Source: Prevotella sp.
Lineage (GTDB): Bacteria > Bacteroidota > Bacteroidia > Bacteroidales > Bacteroidaceae
DNA: 64,000 nucleotides
Reading direction: 5' to 3'
Assembly: GCA_017554105.1 (NCBI GenBank)
Contig: JAFZIY010000024.1
Coordinates: forward strand, 62,001 to 126,000
Positions 27,152 to 36,429 of the stretch are shown piece after piece. The position numbers were made by a program, and so were the translations under genes. Each line of letters starts with the position of its first letter. The first letter of the stretch is position 1. A model generated the notes under the pieces. The model had not been told where the DNA came from and made no database searches. It saw nothing but the letters and a program-made list of their open reading frames with translations.

Positions 27152-27457
27152 ATGGCAGAAGACAACAACAAATTACACATAAGATTGCACGTTTACGATA
27201 CAGAACTTCCCGTTACTATTGTACGTGAGGAAGAAGAGTTCTATCGTAATGCTGCAAAACTTATAACGGAGACGGTAAACAATTACGCACAGTATTTCAA
27301 GGGACGTAAAAGCGATAAGGAGCTATTGTATATGGCTCTTATAGATATTGCTTTGCGTTATGTGAAAGACAAGGATCGTAACGACACCACTCCTTATGAT
27401 GATATTCTCGCCAAGATTACTTCGGAATTGGAAGATGCGCTTGGAGAAAAGAAATAG
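27152..27457 (+). CDS. zapA: Cell division protein ZapA
   Basis: A 101-residue ZapA-family protein that crosslinks FtsZ filaments at the Z ring. The N-terminal LHIRLHVYDTELPVTIVREEEEFYRNAAKLI and the helical region KELLYMALIDIALRYV fit the family. It lies between a coiled-coil gene (18 bases) and rny (45 bases) on the same strand, the usual Bacteroidetes order. Confidence 0.88.
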   Translation: MAEDNNKLHIRLHVYDTELPVTIVREEEEFYRNAAKLITETVNNYAQYFKGRKSDKELLYMALIDIALRYVKDKDRNDTTPYDDILAKITSELEDALGEKK

Positions 27458-27502
27458 AAGAGAATATTAACATAGTAATTTAACAACAAATTTATAATTT
27501 TT

Positions 27503-29035
27503 ATGATTTACGCAATAATAGCCGTGGCCGCCCTTATCGTGGGAGGTGTCATTGGATATTTTATTTTCCGATATGTCATAAAAGGAAAATACAATGAAAT
27601 GGTGGCAACGGCAGAGAAAGAAGCAGATGTGCTTAAAGAGAAAAAACTTTTGGAGGTTAAGGAAACATTCCTCAATAAGAAGAATGAACTTGAGAAAGAG
27701 GTTCGCACTCGTACACAGCGCATCCAACAGAGCGAGAATAAGCTAAAGCAGAGAGAAATAAGTCTTAATCAGAGACAAGAAGAAATAGCCAAACGCAGGC
27801 AGGACATAGATCAGCAGCAACAGCGTCTTGAGAATGAGAAGAAGCTCCTTGCGGTAAAGCAGGAAGATCTGGAGAAGATGAAGTTGCAAGAGCGTGAGAA
27901 ACTTGAAGAACTGTCTGGGCTAAGTGCAGAAGAAGCCAAAAACCGCCTTGTAGAAAGCCTTAAGGATGAAGCCCGCACCGATGCTGCTTCATATATTAAT
28001 GAGATAATGGACGAGGCAAAACTCAATGCCAACCAACAAGCTAAGAAAATCGTTATACAGACCATTCAAAGAACTGCTACCGAAACGGCTATTGAAAACT
28101 CCGTAAGCGTATTCCATATTGATAATGATGAGGTGAAAGGAAGAATTATTGGTAGGGAAGGAAGAAACATACGAGCTCTTGAGGCTGCATGTGGAGTGGA
28201 AATCGTTGTTGATGACACCCCAGAGGCAATAGTTATTTCAGCCTTCGACCCAATACGTCGTGAGGTATGTCGACTTGCACTTCACCAGTTGGTTAGTGAT
28301 GGTCGCATTCATCCTGCCCGCATTGAGGAAGTCGTGGCAAAGGTGAAGAAACAACTCGACAATGAGATTATCGAGACAGGAAAACGTACTGCAATAGACC
28401 TTGGTATTCATGGCCTGCATCCAGAGCTTATCAGGATAGTGGGTAAGATGAAATACCGTTCTTCTTACGGACAGAATCTTTTGCAACATGCACGCGAGAC
28501 AGCCAATCTATGTGCCGTTATGGCAAGCGAGTTGGGACTTAATCCAAAGAAGGCAAAGCGTGCAGGACTTCTCCACGACATAGGTAAAGTGCCCGATGAG
28601 GAGAGCGAATTGCCACACGCCCTTTATGGAGCGAAGATAGCAGAGAAGTTTAAGGAGAAACCTGATATCTGCAATGCAATCGGAGCGCACCACGATGAGA
28701 TGGAAATGCAGACTCTTTTGGCGCCCATCGTACAAGTATGTGATGCTATCAGTGGCGCACGACCTGGTGCACGTCGTGAGATTGTGGAGGCATACATCAA
28801 GCGTCTCAATGACCTTGAGGCAATTGCAATGAGTTATCCTGGCGTCACAAAGACCTATGCAATACAGGCAGGACGCGAACTTCGTGTCATTGTCGGAGCA
28901 GACAAGATGGACGACAAGGACACGGAGAAGTTATCTGGCGAGATAGCAACAAAGATTCAGAACGAGATGACATATCCTGGACAGGTGAAGATCACGGTCA
29001 TCAGGGAGACTCGTTCTGTAGCATATGCGAAATAA
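27503..29035 (+). CDS. rny: Ribonuclease Y
   Basis: Membrane-anchored endoribonuclease that starts mRNA decay. The 510-residue protein has an N-terminal membrane helix (residues 2-22), a long coiled coil (about 25-165), a KH domain (about 200-260, [19 protein letters not shown]) and an HD domain with [13 protein letters not shown] near residue 353 and the second metal histidines in IGAHHDEM. Its length is typical. It follows zapA by 45 bases and is closed by a strong terminator. Confidence 0.96.
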   Translation: MIYAIIAVAALIVGGVIGYFIFRYVIKGKYNEMVATAEKEADVLKEKKLLEVKETFLNKKNELEKEVRTRTQRIQQSENKLKQREISLNQRQEEIAKRRQDIDQQQQRLENEKKLLAVKQEDLEKMKLQEREKLEELSGLSAEEAKNRLVESLKDEARTDAASYINEIMDEAKLNANQQAKKIVIQTIQRTATETAIENSVSVFHIDNDEVKGRIIGREGRNIRALEAACGVEIVVDDTPEAIVISAFDPIRREVCRLALHQLVSDGRIHPARIEEVVAKVKKQLDNEIIETGKRTAIDLGIHGLHPELIRIVGKMKYRSSYGQNLLQHARETANLCAVMASELGLNPKKAKRAGLLHDIGKVPDEESELPHALYGAKIAEKFKEKPDICNAIGAHHDEMEMQTLLAPIVQVCDAISGARPGARREIVEAYIKRLNDLEAIAMSYPGVTKTYAIQAGRELRVIVGADKMDDKDTEKLSGEIATKIQNEMTYPGQVKITVIRETRSVAYAK

Positions 29036-29042
29036 AATAATG

Positions 29043-29081
29043 AAGCATGGATTGCATATCGAAGCAATCCATGCTTTTTTT
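29043..29081 (+). terminator. Rho-independent terminator after rny
   Basis: Perfect 13-bp stem AAGCATGGATTGC (29043-29055) and GCAATCCATGCTT (29064-29076) with an 8-base loop, followed by a run of T. Confidence 0.92.
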
Positions 29082-29129
29082 ATATGATATTATCAAGTGT
29101 AAGAAGAGGTAATCACAAGAGTGGGGTAA

Positions 29130-29164
29130 CAAAGTTCTTTCAGTCGCTTCGCTTTGTGAAAGCG
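29130..29164 (+). repeat. 35-bp dispersed repeat, copy 1
   Basis: Identical over 35 bases to the reverse strand at 58695-58729. It contains CTTTCA and TGAAAG as inverted arms, so it can fold into a hairpin. It lies in the non-coding gap between rny and the LuxR-type gene. Confidence 0.9.
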
Positions 29165-29177
29165 GCAGAACCGAGCG
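29158..29177 (+). repeat. 20-bp dispersed repeat, copy 1
   Basis: GAAAGCGGCAGAACCGAGCG matches the reverse strand of 62830-62849 at 18 of 20 positions. It overlaps the end of the 35-bp repeat, which suggests a composite element. Confidence 0.7.
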
Positions 29178-29189
29178 AATAATATAGTT

Positions 29190-29211
29190 GAACAAAGTTA
29201 ATAAGATTGTT
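29190..29211 (+). repeat. 22-bp dispersed repeat, copy 1
   Basis: The 22 bases from GAACAAAG to GATTGTT are an exact inverted copy of 12839-12860, which itself lies in an inverted-repeat element near thrA. Confidence 0.85.
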
Positions 29212-29249
29212 TCGCGTTTTGATATGTCTTGTAATCCAAGATATGTGTT

Positions 29250-29834
29250 TTAGATATCGTTTATGTCAACATAGCCGTGCATAACGGCATATATTGTGAG
29301 GGCAGAAACACTCTTTATGCCGAGTTTGTCCATGATATTACGGCGGTGGGTAATTACTGTTGCAAGCCCAATGTTCAGTTTGTCGGCAATCTCTTTATTG
29401 ATGTATCCTTGTACAATAAGCGAGAGCACTTCTAGTTCTCGGCTGCTCAATATCTGTTTGTTTAATGTTTCTGGCAGTGGTGGCAGGTTATGACCATGAG
29501 GGTGAGCGCCTTGTTGTAGCATTAGAAGAGAACGGACAAGGTCTTTCTCTGGCACGTTGATGCATAGGCATTTGAAACCACTTATCTGCTTGTCTTGTGA
29601 TGCCGTAAGAACAATGGTCTTACGTACGTGGTCGAGGAAGAACTGTCGGTTGTCAAGAACGACATTCATTGCAACAAAGTAATGCACATACTGCTCGGAC
29701 TTGCAAGTATTTAGTTCTTCGAAAGAACTGAATGCATGCACGTCAATAATAGGCATTACGTTTTGCAATAACTGTTTCAATCCAAGCACGGATAAGGTGT
29801 TCGGGTCGATTATGGCAAATTTTGGTCGTTCCAT
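29250..29834 (-). CDS. LuxR-type regulator with a degenerate receiver domain
   Basis: A 194-residue DNA-binding protein. The C-terminal LuxR/GerE helix-turn-helix is clear (about residues 128-188: LSSRELEVLSLIVQGYINKE, then IADKLNIGLATVITHRRNIM). Residues 1-115 have the length and layout of a response-regulator receiver, but the usual phosphoacceptor aspartate is not visible (the strand reads VHYFVAMNVVL), and only one of the two N-terminal acidic residues remains (IIDPN). It probably acts without phosphorylation or by a ligand. It follows the decarboxylase genes on the same strand by 132 bases, with a large inverted repeat in between. Confidence 0.85.
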   Translation of the reverse strand: MERPKFAIIDPNTLSVLGLKQLLQNVMPIIDVHAFSSFEELNTCKSEQYVHYFVAMNVVLDNRQFFLDHVRKTIVLTASQDKQISGFKCLCINVPEKDLVRSLLMLQQGAHPHGHNLPPLPETLNKQILSSRELEVLSLIVQGYINKEIADKLNIGLATVITHRRNIMDKLGIKSVSALTIYAVMHGYVDINDI

Positions 29835-29858
29835 TCTTTTTAGGAGGTTGTATATATG

Positions 29859-29958
29859 ATGTTGTGGAGTAAGAAAGATATGGAGTTAAGACAATACTAC
29901 TATGTTATTATGAATAGCATCGTTGTCTTAACTCCATAGCTTTATATATCTCCTCAAC
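29859..29958. repeat. Large palindromic element between oadB and the LuxR-type gene
   Basis: The core arms TATGGAGTTAAGACAA (29879-29894) and its exact complement (29923-29938) surround a 28-base loop, and imperfect pairing extends outward for about 20 more bases (GTTGTGGAG against GTTGAGGAG). There is no clean T run. It could be an attenuator, a processing site or a REP-like element. Confidence 0.8.
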
Positions 29959-29966
29959 TCCCCAAT

Positions 29967-31124
29967 TTATTGTAGGAATCCCAGTAACGCACCAGCAGCA
30001 ACGGCAGAACCAATCACTCCTGCAACGTTCGGGCCCATAGCATGCATGAGCAGGAAGTTGTGGCGGTCGTATTCCAATCCCATATTGTTGGAGATGCGGG
30101 CTGCCATAGGTACGGCAGAAACTCCAGCATTACCGATAAGTGGGTTAATCTTCTTGTCTTTCGGCAAGAAGAGATTCATCAGTTTTACGAATCCCACACC
30201 ACTTGCGGTAGCCACGACGAAAGCACATGCACCGATAATGAAGATGAAGATAGTGTTCATCGTCAGGAACTCACTTGCCTGTGTGGAGCAACCGACTGTA
30301 AGACCAAGGAGCATCACAACGATGTCGTTGAGTGCTGAGCCTGCAGTCTTTGCCAGACGTGTCGTCTTTCCCGACTCCTTCAGCAGATTGCCGAAGAACA
30401 ACATGCCGAGAAGAGGAAGACCGGAAGGTACGATGAATGTTGTTAGGAGCAAGCCGATGATAGGGAAGAGAATGCGCTCTGTCTGTGAGACGTGACGCGG
30501 GGTCTTCATTCTTATCAGACGCTCTTTCTTGGTTGTCATCAACTTCATTATTAAAGGCTGAATCACTGGTACAAGTGCCATGTATGAATAAGCGCATACG
30601 GCAATTGCACCCATGAGGTTCGGTGCTGTCTTAGATGAAAGGAAAATGGCGGTAGGACCGTCGGCACCACCTATGATAGCAATACCTGCAGCCTGGTTCG
30701 GTTCGAAGCCTAAAGCCAACGCCGTCATATATGCACCGAATATACCGAACTGTGCTGCTGCTCCAATGAGTATAAGCTTTGGGTTAGCAATCAATGACGA
30801 GAAGTCTGTCATTGCACCAATTCCAAGGAACACCAGAGGCGGATACCATCCTTGACGCACGCCTTGATAGAATATGTTTAATACAGAGTTATCCTCGTAT
30901 AGTCCTATTTCAAGCCCGGCGTCAGCACGGAAGGGTATATTGCCGAGGATGATACCCAGTCCGATGGGTACGAGGAGCAGTGGCTCGAAGTCTTTCTTTA
31001 TGGCAAGCCAGATAAAGAATGCTCCCACGGCAATCATTATGAGGTTTGGTATCGTAGCATTGGCAAAGCCTGTGTACGATAGAAACTCATTAAAGTTATT
31101 TACTATAAAGTCTGTAAATCCCAT
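29967..31124 (-). CDS. oadB: Na+-translocating decarboxylase, beta subunit
   Basis: Membrane subunit that couples decarboxylation of a biotin-bound carboxyl group to Na+ export; the enzyme is methylmalonyl-CoA or oxaloacetate decarboxylase. The 385-residue polytopic protein shows the conserved GGADGPTAIFLSSK and NAGVSAVPMAARI regions that line the ion path, and ends HAMGPNVAGVIGSAVAAG. It is the third gene of the gamma-like, biotin carrier, beta set, 32 bases after the carrier. Given the mutA-mutB genes next door, methylmalonyl-CoA decarboxylase is the likelier identity. Confidence 0.94.
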   Translation of the reverse strand: MGFTDFIVNNFNEFLSYTGFANATIPNLIMIAVGAFFIWLAIKKDFEPLLLVPIGLGIILGNIPFRADAGLEIGLYEDNSVLNIFYQGVRQGWYPPLVFLGIGAMTDFSSLIANPKLILIGAAAQFGIFGAYMTALALGFEPNQAAGIAIIGGADGPTAIFLSSKTAPNLMGAIAVCAYSYMALVPVIQPLIMKLMTTKKERLIRMKTPRHVSQTERILFPIIGLLLTTFIVPSGLPLLGMLFFGNLLKESGKTTRLAKTAGSALNDIVVMLLGLTVGCSTQASEFLTMNTIFIFIIGACAFVVATASGVGFVKLMNLFLPKDKKINPLIGNAGVSAVPMAARISNNMGLEYDRHNFLLMHAMGPNVAGVIGSAVAAGALLGFLQ

Positions 31125-31156
31125 GTTGTTTTATTGGGTTTAGTATTTAAATCTCG

Positions 31157-31606
31157 TTATCCGATGGTTACGAGTGGTGTTCCTTCCATAACTGTATCGC
31201 CCTTGCTAACGCTGATTTCAGTTATCGTTCCGTCAGCTTCAGCCTCGATGTTATTCTGCATTTTCATTGCCTCGAGAATAACAACGGTGTCGCCAGTTTT
31301 CACGGTGTCGCCTACAGAAACCTTTACTTCTGTTATTGTTCCCGGTAGCGGAGCCACAACCTTTGTTCCCTTTCCAGAAGGCTTAGCTGCAGGTTTGGGT
31401 TCTGTTGCGGGCTTTGCGGCTGCAACCACTGGCTTTTTCTCTACAGGCTTAACCTCTTTCTTAACTGTCTCATGTACAGGAATGCTCTCTGGCATTTCAA
31501 TCTCAAACTGCTTGCCGTTAACTGAAACATGTGCGATATTGTTCTCAATATCTTGTATCTCAACGTTATATTCTACTCCGTTTACTTTATACTGATAGTT
31601 GCTCAT
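31157..31606 (-). CDS. Biotin carboxyl carrier subunit of the decarboxylase
   Basis: A 149-residue biotin/lipoyl-attachment protein. The N-terminal part (1-40) is a small beta region, 40-80 is an Ala/Pro/Lys-rich flexible linker, and 80-149 is the biotinyl domain with EAMKMQN, where K115 is the biotin site. It shuttles the carboxyl group from the carboxyltransferase to the beta subunit. It lies 36 bases after the OadG-like gene and 32 bases before oadB. Confidence 0.93.
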   Translation of the reverse strand: MSNYQYKVNGVEYNVEIQDIENNIAHVSVNGKQFEIEMPESIPVHETVKKEVKPVEKKPVVAAAKPATEPKPAAKPSGKGTKVVAPLPGTITEVKVSVGDTVKTGDTVVILEAMKMQNNIEAEADGTITEISVSKGDTVMEGTPLVTIG

Positions 31607-31642
31607 AATATTTATGTTTTTTAGTTATTAATTTCCGTTTCT

Positions 31643-32599
31643 TTAAAAGTTGTTGAAAGTGTTGTGCCATAATGTCTTGTGTGGCTTGATTGTGATGATG
31701 TCTGACTCTATATCGTGGACATCGTCCTGATATTGCTTCAACGCCAAGGCAATAACTGCGGCATATGTTGCCATCTCTTCATTAATTGCAAGTGTGGCAA
31801 CAGCAACGGCTATCTCGTCAGGAGTAGCGTTGTCTTGTCTGTTTGCCTCATTGATAACCATCTTGGGATACTCGCTTATCTTCTGTTTTGCCTTTTTCTC
31901 TTTTCTGGCCGCAATGACGTATTTGCCAAAGAGCGTGAAGAAGACATATAGAAGAGCAAGACAAGCAAAGACAATACCCATAGACAGTACTGTGATGCCA
32001 AATCCGTGTGGGTCGTTCTTCTTAAGCTTATCGATTTTCGACTCGTTAATCTCTATGAAATTGCCAATACCTGGTGTAACAGCCTCTGCAGGCTTAATGT
32101 CCCATTTCTGGTTACCGTCTTTTATTCGAGCATACGACTTATTCTCGTCGAGTGCGGGAACAGATACAGAGTCAATTAAGTCGATGCCATTACCATCATA
32201 GAGGGCAATCCATAGTGGTTCTCCGGCATTTGCTTTTGCATCAAGATGCAGAGAGCTATTGGCAGGGTTAGAGTTTAAGAAGAATACCAGATGCTGCCGT
32301 CCAGACATCTGTGTCCTCTCTTCTCCGTTCGGAATAGGACTCATTAGCTCTATTCGCTCAGGTGCAGACAGACTCTTGTCGAGAACTTTCCTGTTAGTAG
32401 TGATGAACATACCCCTCACATCGTATGTGGAATACGACGTATTGGCGAGTTCCACCCATGGAAGTCTCTCTCCTAATCCGTCCTGAAGACTGGCAGTATT
32501 GTTTGTCAGCACCTCGTTTATCCTAATGTTCTTTGCTCCTTGAGCGAACATCGCGGTGCTTACTATCGACACTGCCAGTGTCAAAAGGATTTTTTTCAT
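31643..32599 (-). CDS. OadG-like gamma subunit fused to a lamin-tail domain
   Basis: A 318-residue protein with a signal peptide (ending TAMFAQ), an extracytoplasmic region of about residues 20-185 that reads as a lamin-tail-type domain (IRINEVLTNN, WVELANTS, GRQHLVFFLN, EPLWIALYDGNGIDLIDS), one membrane helix (about 203-228) and a cytoplasmic tail typical of OadG (LFGKYVIAARKEKKAKQK). OadG proteins are normally small (about 80-100 residues) and hold the complex together, so the large exported domain is an addition. Its position before the carrier and beta genes supports the gamma-subunit role. Confidence 0.82.
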   Translation of the reverse strand: MKKILLTLAVSIVSTAMFAQGAKNIRINEVLTNNTASLQDGLGERLPWVELANTSYSTYDVRGMFITTNRKVLDKSLSAPERIELMSPIPNGEERTQMSGRQHLVFFLNSNPANSSLHLDAKANAGEPLWIALYDGNGIDLIDSVSVPALDENKSYARIKDGNQKWDIKPAEAVTPGIGNFIEINESKIDKLKKNDPHGFGITVLSMGIVFACLALLYVFFTLFGKYVIAARKEKKAKQKISEYPKMVINEANRQDNATPDEIAVAVATLAINEEMATYAAVIALALKQYQDDVHDIESDIITIKPHKTLWHNTFNNF

Positions 32600-32669
32600 T
32601 GCGTTGATATTGTTATATAAGTTTTAATATTTTACAAATTGTTCAGGTCTTCTTTCTGTTTTATCTCAA

Positions 32670-34358
32670 TTATGCTCCGCAAAAGAATAGTACGATGGTT
32701 TGAGCGGTGAATATTCTTAGGAACATACTTAAAGGATAAACAGTGGAATAGCCAACTGCTGGTGCTTCCTTGGTGCAGACAGAGTTCGCGTATGCCAAGG
32801 CTGGGGGATCGGTGTAGGTTCCTGCTATCATTCCCATGATGGTGAAGTAGTTGAACTTGAACCTCATTCTTGCAATAGGTCCTACTATTAGAATAGGTAT
32901 TACGGTTATAAGGAAACCTGTAAGCACGTAAAGCAATCCATCGCCTTGAACCACGGTGTTCCAGAATCCTGCACCAGCCTTTATTCCGACACTAGCAAGG
33001 AAGAGAACTAGTCCGATCTCTCGAAGCATCATATTGGCAGACGTGGTGGTATATGTTACGAGGTGTATCTTATATCCGTATCTTCCGATAAGTATAGCCA
33101 TGATAAGCGGACCACCTGCTATTCCAAGTTTCAAAGGTACTGGCATTCCTGGAATCGCTATGGGCAGCGAGCCGAAGATAATACCAATTATAATGCCGAT
33201 AAATATAGTTGCGATGTTAGGCGCGTCGAGTCGTCGGATAGAATTACCCATCATGTCAGAGACTCTGTTAACGGCATCTTCTGGACCGACAACCATTATA
33301 CGGTCGCCCACACGCAGGTGAAGTGACGCGCTGGCAAAGATGTCCATTCCCTGTCTGGTTACTCGTGTCACATTAACGCCGTGAACCCTTGAGAGATGCA
33401 GTCCTCCAAGTGTCTTTCCGTTGATGCTTGATCGAGTGACGAGAATCCTCTTGCTCACCATTGGCTGGTCTTGCTTTTCCCATTCGACCTCTATCTCTGG
33501 GCCGATAAAGGCAATTATAGCCTCAGCATCTGCTTCTGAACACACAACTAGCAGCTGGTCGCCAGAGTGGAATATCGTATTGCGGTTTGGAATGCTCACA
33601 TGCCCATCGTGCAGGATGCGTGAACATACGAAGTCGCGGTTCAGGAAATTATGCACCTGAAGTAACGTCTTGCCTTCAAGATATGCGTTAGATACTTGAA
33701 TATGCATCTTATGTGGCTTCACATTCACATTCTCGTTGGCTTGCCGTTCGAGGTCTTCCTCTTCCTTGTTCAGCTTAATTTTACAGATATACCTCACAAG
33801 GATAGTTGCGCAAATGATTCCGGTGACACCAAGAGGATATGCACAAGCATAACCACTGGCTATCTGTGGTAGTTCACCATTGCGGAAAACGTTGTTCAAA
33901 GCCTCGTTTGCGGCACCAAGACCCGGGGTGTTTGTCACGGCTCCATATAGTGTTCCCACCATCATCGGCAGGTTGTTGGGATCGCTGGTGTCGAAGAAAA
34001 TATAGTAGCAGGCAAACATTACGACAATGTTAAGCAAAATGCCTATAGCAGCTAAGGTGTTTAGTTTTACGCCGGCGGCACCGAAACTCTCAAAGAATCC
34101 TGGTCCTACTTGCATACCAATCATGAAGACAAAAAGAACCAGACCGAAGTCCTGAATAAATGTCAATACTTCGGTGGGAGCAGTAAAGCCAACGTGTCCT
34201 GCAAGAATTCCAGCAAAGAGGACGAATGTCACGCCAAGGGCAATGCCGCCAATCTTTATCTTGCCAAGCAGCACTCCAACTGCAATGACAATAGAAAAGA
34301 GCAGCACGATGTGCGCAACTGAATCAGTTTTGGTAAATAACTCTATTAACCAGTCCAT
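32670..34358 (-). CDS. AspT/YidE-type transporter with RCK_C domains
   Basis: A 562-residue membrane protein of the aspartate:alanine exchanger family. Two membrane blocks (about residues 1-190 and 375-562), each with the duplicated GxxxG-rich AspT-YidE-YbjL pattern, flank two TrkA_C/RCK_C domains (about 205-285 and 295-370: [16 protein letters not shown] and [16 protein letters not shown]). The substrate is unknown; dicarboxylate or amino acid exchange is the family theme. The frame extends to 34382, but the -7 box covers that codon, so the ATG at 34358 is chosen. It lies 70 bases before the OadG-like gene. Confidence 0.88.
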   Translation of the reverse strand: MDWLIELFTKTDSVAHIVLLFSIVIAVGVLLGKIKIGGIALGVTFVLFAGILAGHVGFTAPTEVLTFIQDFGLVLFVFMIGMQVGPGFFESFGAAGVKLNTLAAIGILLNIVVMFACYYIFFDTSDPNNLPMMVGTLYGAVTNTPGLGAANEALNNVFRNGELPQIASGYACAYPLGVTGIICATILVRYICKIKLNKEEEDLERQANENVNVKPHKMHIQVSNAYLEGKTLLQVHNFLNRDFVCSRILHDGHVSIPNRNTIFHSGDQLLVVCSEADAEAIIAFIGPEIEVEWEKQDQPMVSKRILVTRSSINGKTLGGLHLSRVHGVNVTRVTRQGMDIFASASLHLRVGDRIMVVGPEDAVNRVSDMMGNSIRRLDAPNIATIFIGIIIGIIFGSLPIAIPGMPVPLKLGIAGGPLIMAILIGRYGYKIHLVTYTTTSANMMLREIGLVLFLASVGIKAGAGFWNTVVQGDGLLYVLTGFLITVIPILIVGPIARMRFKFNYFTIMGMIAGTYTDPPALAYANSVCTKEAPAVGYSTVYPLSMFLRIFTAQTIVLFFCGA

Positions 34359-34379
34359 AAATAATGATGAAATTTGGTG

Positions 34380-34387
34380 CAAAGTTA
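34380..34387 (-). promoter_or_regulatory. Probable promoter -7 box of the AspT-like gene
   Basis: TAACTTTG on the minus strand, 22 bases before the chosen start at 34358. It overlaps the longer-frame start at 34382 and therefore argues against that start. No TTG at the usual distance is visible. Confidence 0.5.
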
Positions 34388-34491
34388 CTAATAAAGTTGC
34401 TCAAAAGATAATTTTTGTGCAATTATTTTATTTCGAAATCATTTTAAATGATTTTTCTTGCTTTATGTCGTGAAAAAGTTATACCTTTGCA

Positions 34492-34499
34492 TCATATAA
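34492..34499 (+). promoter_or_regulatory. Probable promoter -7 box of mutA-mutB
   Basis: TACCTTTG, about 52 bases before the mutA ATG. The -33 element is not clear. No cobalamin riboswitch is recognisable in the short leader. Confidence 0.55.
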
Positions 34500-34551
34500 G
34501 CATAATTATTACGACATTTATTATCTAAACTTATATTTTAATACAAACACT

Positions 34552-36414
34552 ATGTCAAACATTAAGGAAAAACTCTTTACTGAGTTTGAAGTGCCCACCA
34601 CTCAAGAGTGGCTCGACAAGATCGAGGTAGATTTGAAGGGGGCAGATTTTAACAAACGACTGGTATGGAGAACTAATGAGGGTTTCAATGTGCAGCCTTT
34701 CTATCGCCGCGAGGATGTTCTCAAGATGAAAACACCCGATGCTCTTCCTGGCGAGTTCCCGTTTGTTAGAGGAAACAAGAAGAATGACAATGCATGGTAT
34801 GTGCGACAAAACATTATTGCAACCGATGCAAAGGAGGCTAATGCCAAGGCTTTGGACATTCTGAACAAGGGAGTGGATTCGCTCGGTTTTAAGATTCCTC
34901 GTAATCTTGTAAGTGTGGAGTTCGTGGCCGACTTGCTTAAAGACATCCGCTGTGACATCGTCGAGGTGAATTTCAAGACTTGTGCTTGTCGTTCTCTGGA
35001 ATTGGCTAAAATTCTTGTTGAATATTTCGAGAAGCAGGGTTACGACAAGAATCTCGTTGTTGGTTCCATCGGATGGGACCCGATAAAGAAGATGGTTATG
35101 AAGGGCAAGGATACCACTTCGATACTCGAGACTGCTCCGCAGCTCATCGAGGTGTTCAAAGATTATCCTAACTTCCGTTGTATTTCTGTAAGTTCTGTGG
35201 CTCTTAACAATGCCGGAGCTTACATTGTCCAGGAATTGGCTTATGCTCTCTCGTGGGGTAACGAGTATCTGCAGCAGCTCGTAGATGCAGGCGTTGATGT
35301 TGACCTTGCTGCCTCAAAGATTAAGTTCAACATGGGAGTGAGCGAAAACTACTTCATGGAACTTGCCAAGTTCCGCGCTGCCCGTATGCTGTGGGCACAG
35401 ATAGTGAAGCAGTATGAGCCAAAGAACGATGACTCTTGTAAGATGTGCGTAAATGCCATAACGTCAAAGTATAACCAGACATTGTTCGACAGCTACGTTA
35501 ACTTGCTTCGTTCACAGACAGAAGCGATGAGTGCTGCACTTGGAGGTGTACATTCAATGGTTGTTACTCCGTTCGACGTTACTTATGAAAAGCCGACAGA
35601 CTTTTCTGAGCGTATAGCCCGCAACCAGCAACTCCTCATCAAGGAGGAGAGTCATTTTGACAAAGTGGTTGACCCAGGTGCAGGTTCTTATTTCATTGAG
35701 CACCTCACCGAGTCGCTTGCTGTTGAGGGATGGAAGATATTCCTCAAGGTAGAGGAGGAAGGAGGTTTCCTTGCAGCTGTTAAGGCAGGCACAATCCAGG
35801 ATGATATCAATGCTACCAACGTTAAACGTCATGGTGATGCTGCAAAGCGTAAGGAGTTCCTGCTCGGAACCAATCAGTTCCCTAACTTCACTGAAAAGAG
35901 TGACGGAAAGAGGGCAGTCAGCAAGAAACATTGTTGTTGTAGCGCTGACGAAGAGCCGCAGGAGCCAGCTTTCAAGGCAATAGAGAGCACTCGTTTAGCA
36001 GCAGATTTTGAAGACTTGCGCATCCATACTGAGGAAACTCGTGTTCCTACAGCATTCATGCTTACTATAGGTAATCTGGCTATGCGTCAGGCTCGTGCAC
36101 AGTTCTCTTGCAACTTCCTTGCAACTGCTGGCTATAAGGTTATCGACAACTTGGGTTTCAAGACGGTTGAGGAAGGTGTTGATGCAGCATTGAAGGCAGG
36201 CGCCGACATCGTCGTTCTTTGTTCTTCTGATGATGAGTATGCAGAATATGCAATACCTGCGTTCAAGTATCTTGATGGTCGTGCAATGTTTGTTGTTGCT
36301 GGTGCTCCAGCTTGTATGGAAGACCTGAAGGCAGCAGGCATAGAGAACTATGTTCATGTGCGTTGCAATGTGCTTGAAACTATGAAGGAATATAATGCTA
36401 AATTAGGAATCTAA
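34552..36414 (+). CDS. mutA: Methylmalonyl-CoA mutase, small (beta) subunit
   Basis: Non-catalytic partner of MutB in the adenosylcobalamin-dependent exchange of succinyl-CoA and methylmalonyl-CoA, used for propionate formation. The 620-residue protein has the mutase barrel (about 30-430; GEFPFVRG, GWDPIKKM, MGVSENYFMELAKFRAARMLW) and a C-terminal cobalamin-binding-like fold (about 490-618) that lacks the cobalt-ligand DxHxxG motif, as expected for the small subunit. A cysteine cluster (KHCCCSADEE, about 462-471) sits in the linker. mutB follows after 15 bases. Confidence 0.96.
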   Translation: MSNIKEKLFTEFEVPTTQEWLDKIEVDLKGADFNKRLVWRTNEGFNVQPFYRREDVLKMKTPDALPGEFPFVRGNKKNDNAWYVRQNIIATDAKEANAKALDILNKGVDSLGFKIPRNLVSVEFVADLLKDIRCDIVEVNFKTCACRSLELAKILVEYFEKQGYDKNLVVGSIGWDPIKKMVMKGKDTTSILETAPQLIEVFKDYPNFRCISVSSVALNNAGAYIVQELAYALSWGNEYLQQLVDAGVDVDLAASKIKFNMGVSENYFMELAKFRAARMLWAQIVKQYEPKNDDSCKMCVNAITSKYNQTLFDSYVNLLRSQTEAMSAALGGVHSMVVTPFDVTYEKPTDFSERIARNQQLLIKEESHFDKVVDPGAGSYFIEHLTESLAVEGWKIFLKVEEEGGFLAAVKAGTIQDDINATNVKRHGDAAKRKEFLLGTNQFPNFTEKSDGKRAVSKKHCCCSADEEPQEPAFKAIESTRLAADFEDLRIHTEETRVPTAFMLTIGNLAMRQARAQFSCNFLATAGYKVIDNLGFKTVEEGVDAALKAGADIVVLCSSDDEYAEYAIPAFKYLDGRAMFVVAGAPACMEDLKAAGIENYVHVRCNVLETMKEYNAKLGI

Positions 36415-36429
36415 GTAATATCGTTCGTT

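Noticed and set aside
34383..34551. Cobalamin riboswitch before mutA or the TonB receptor
   Set aside because: The leaders are too short and lack a B12-box-like sequence.
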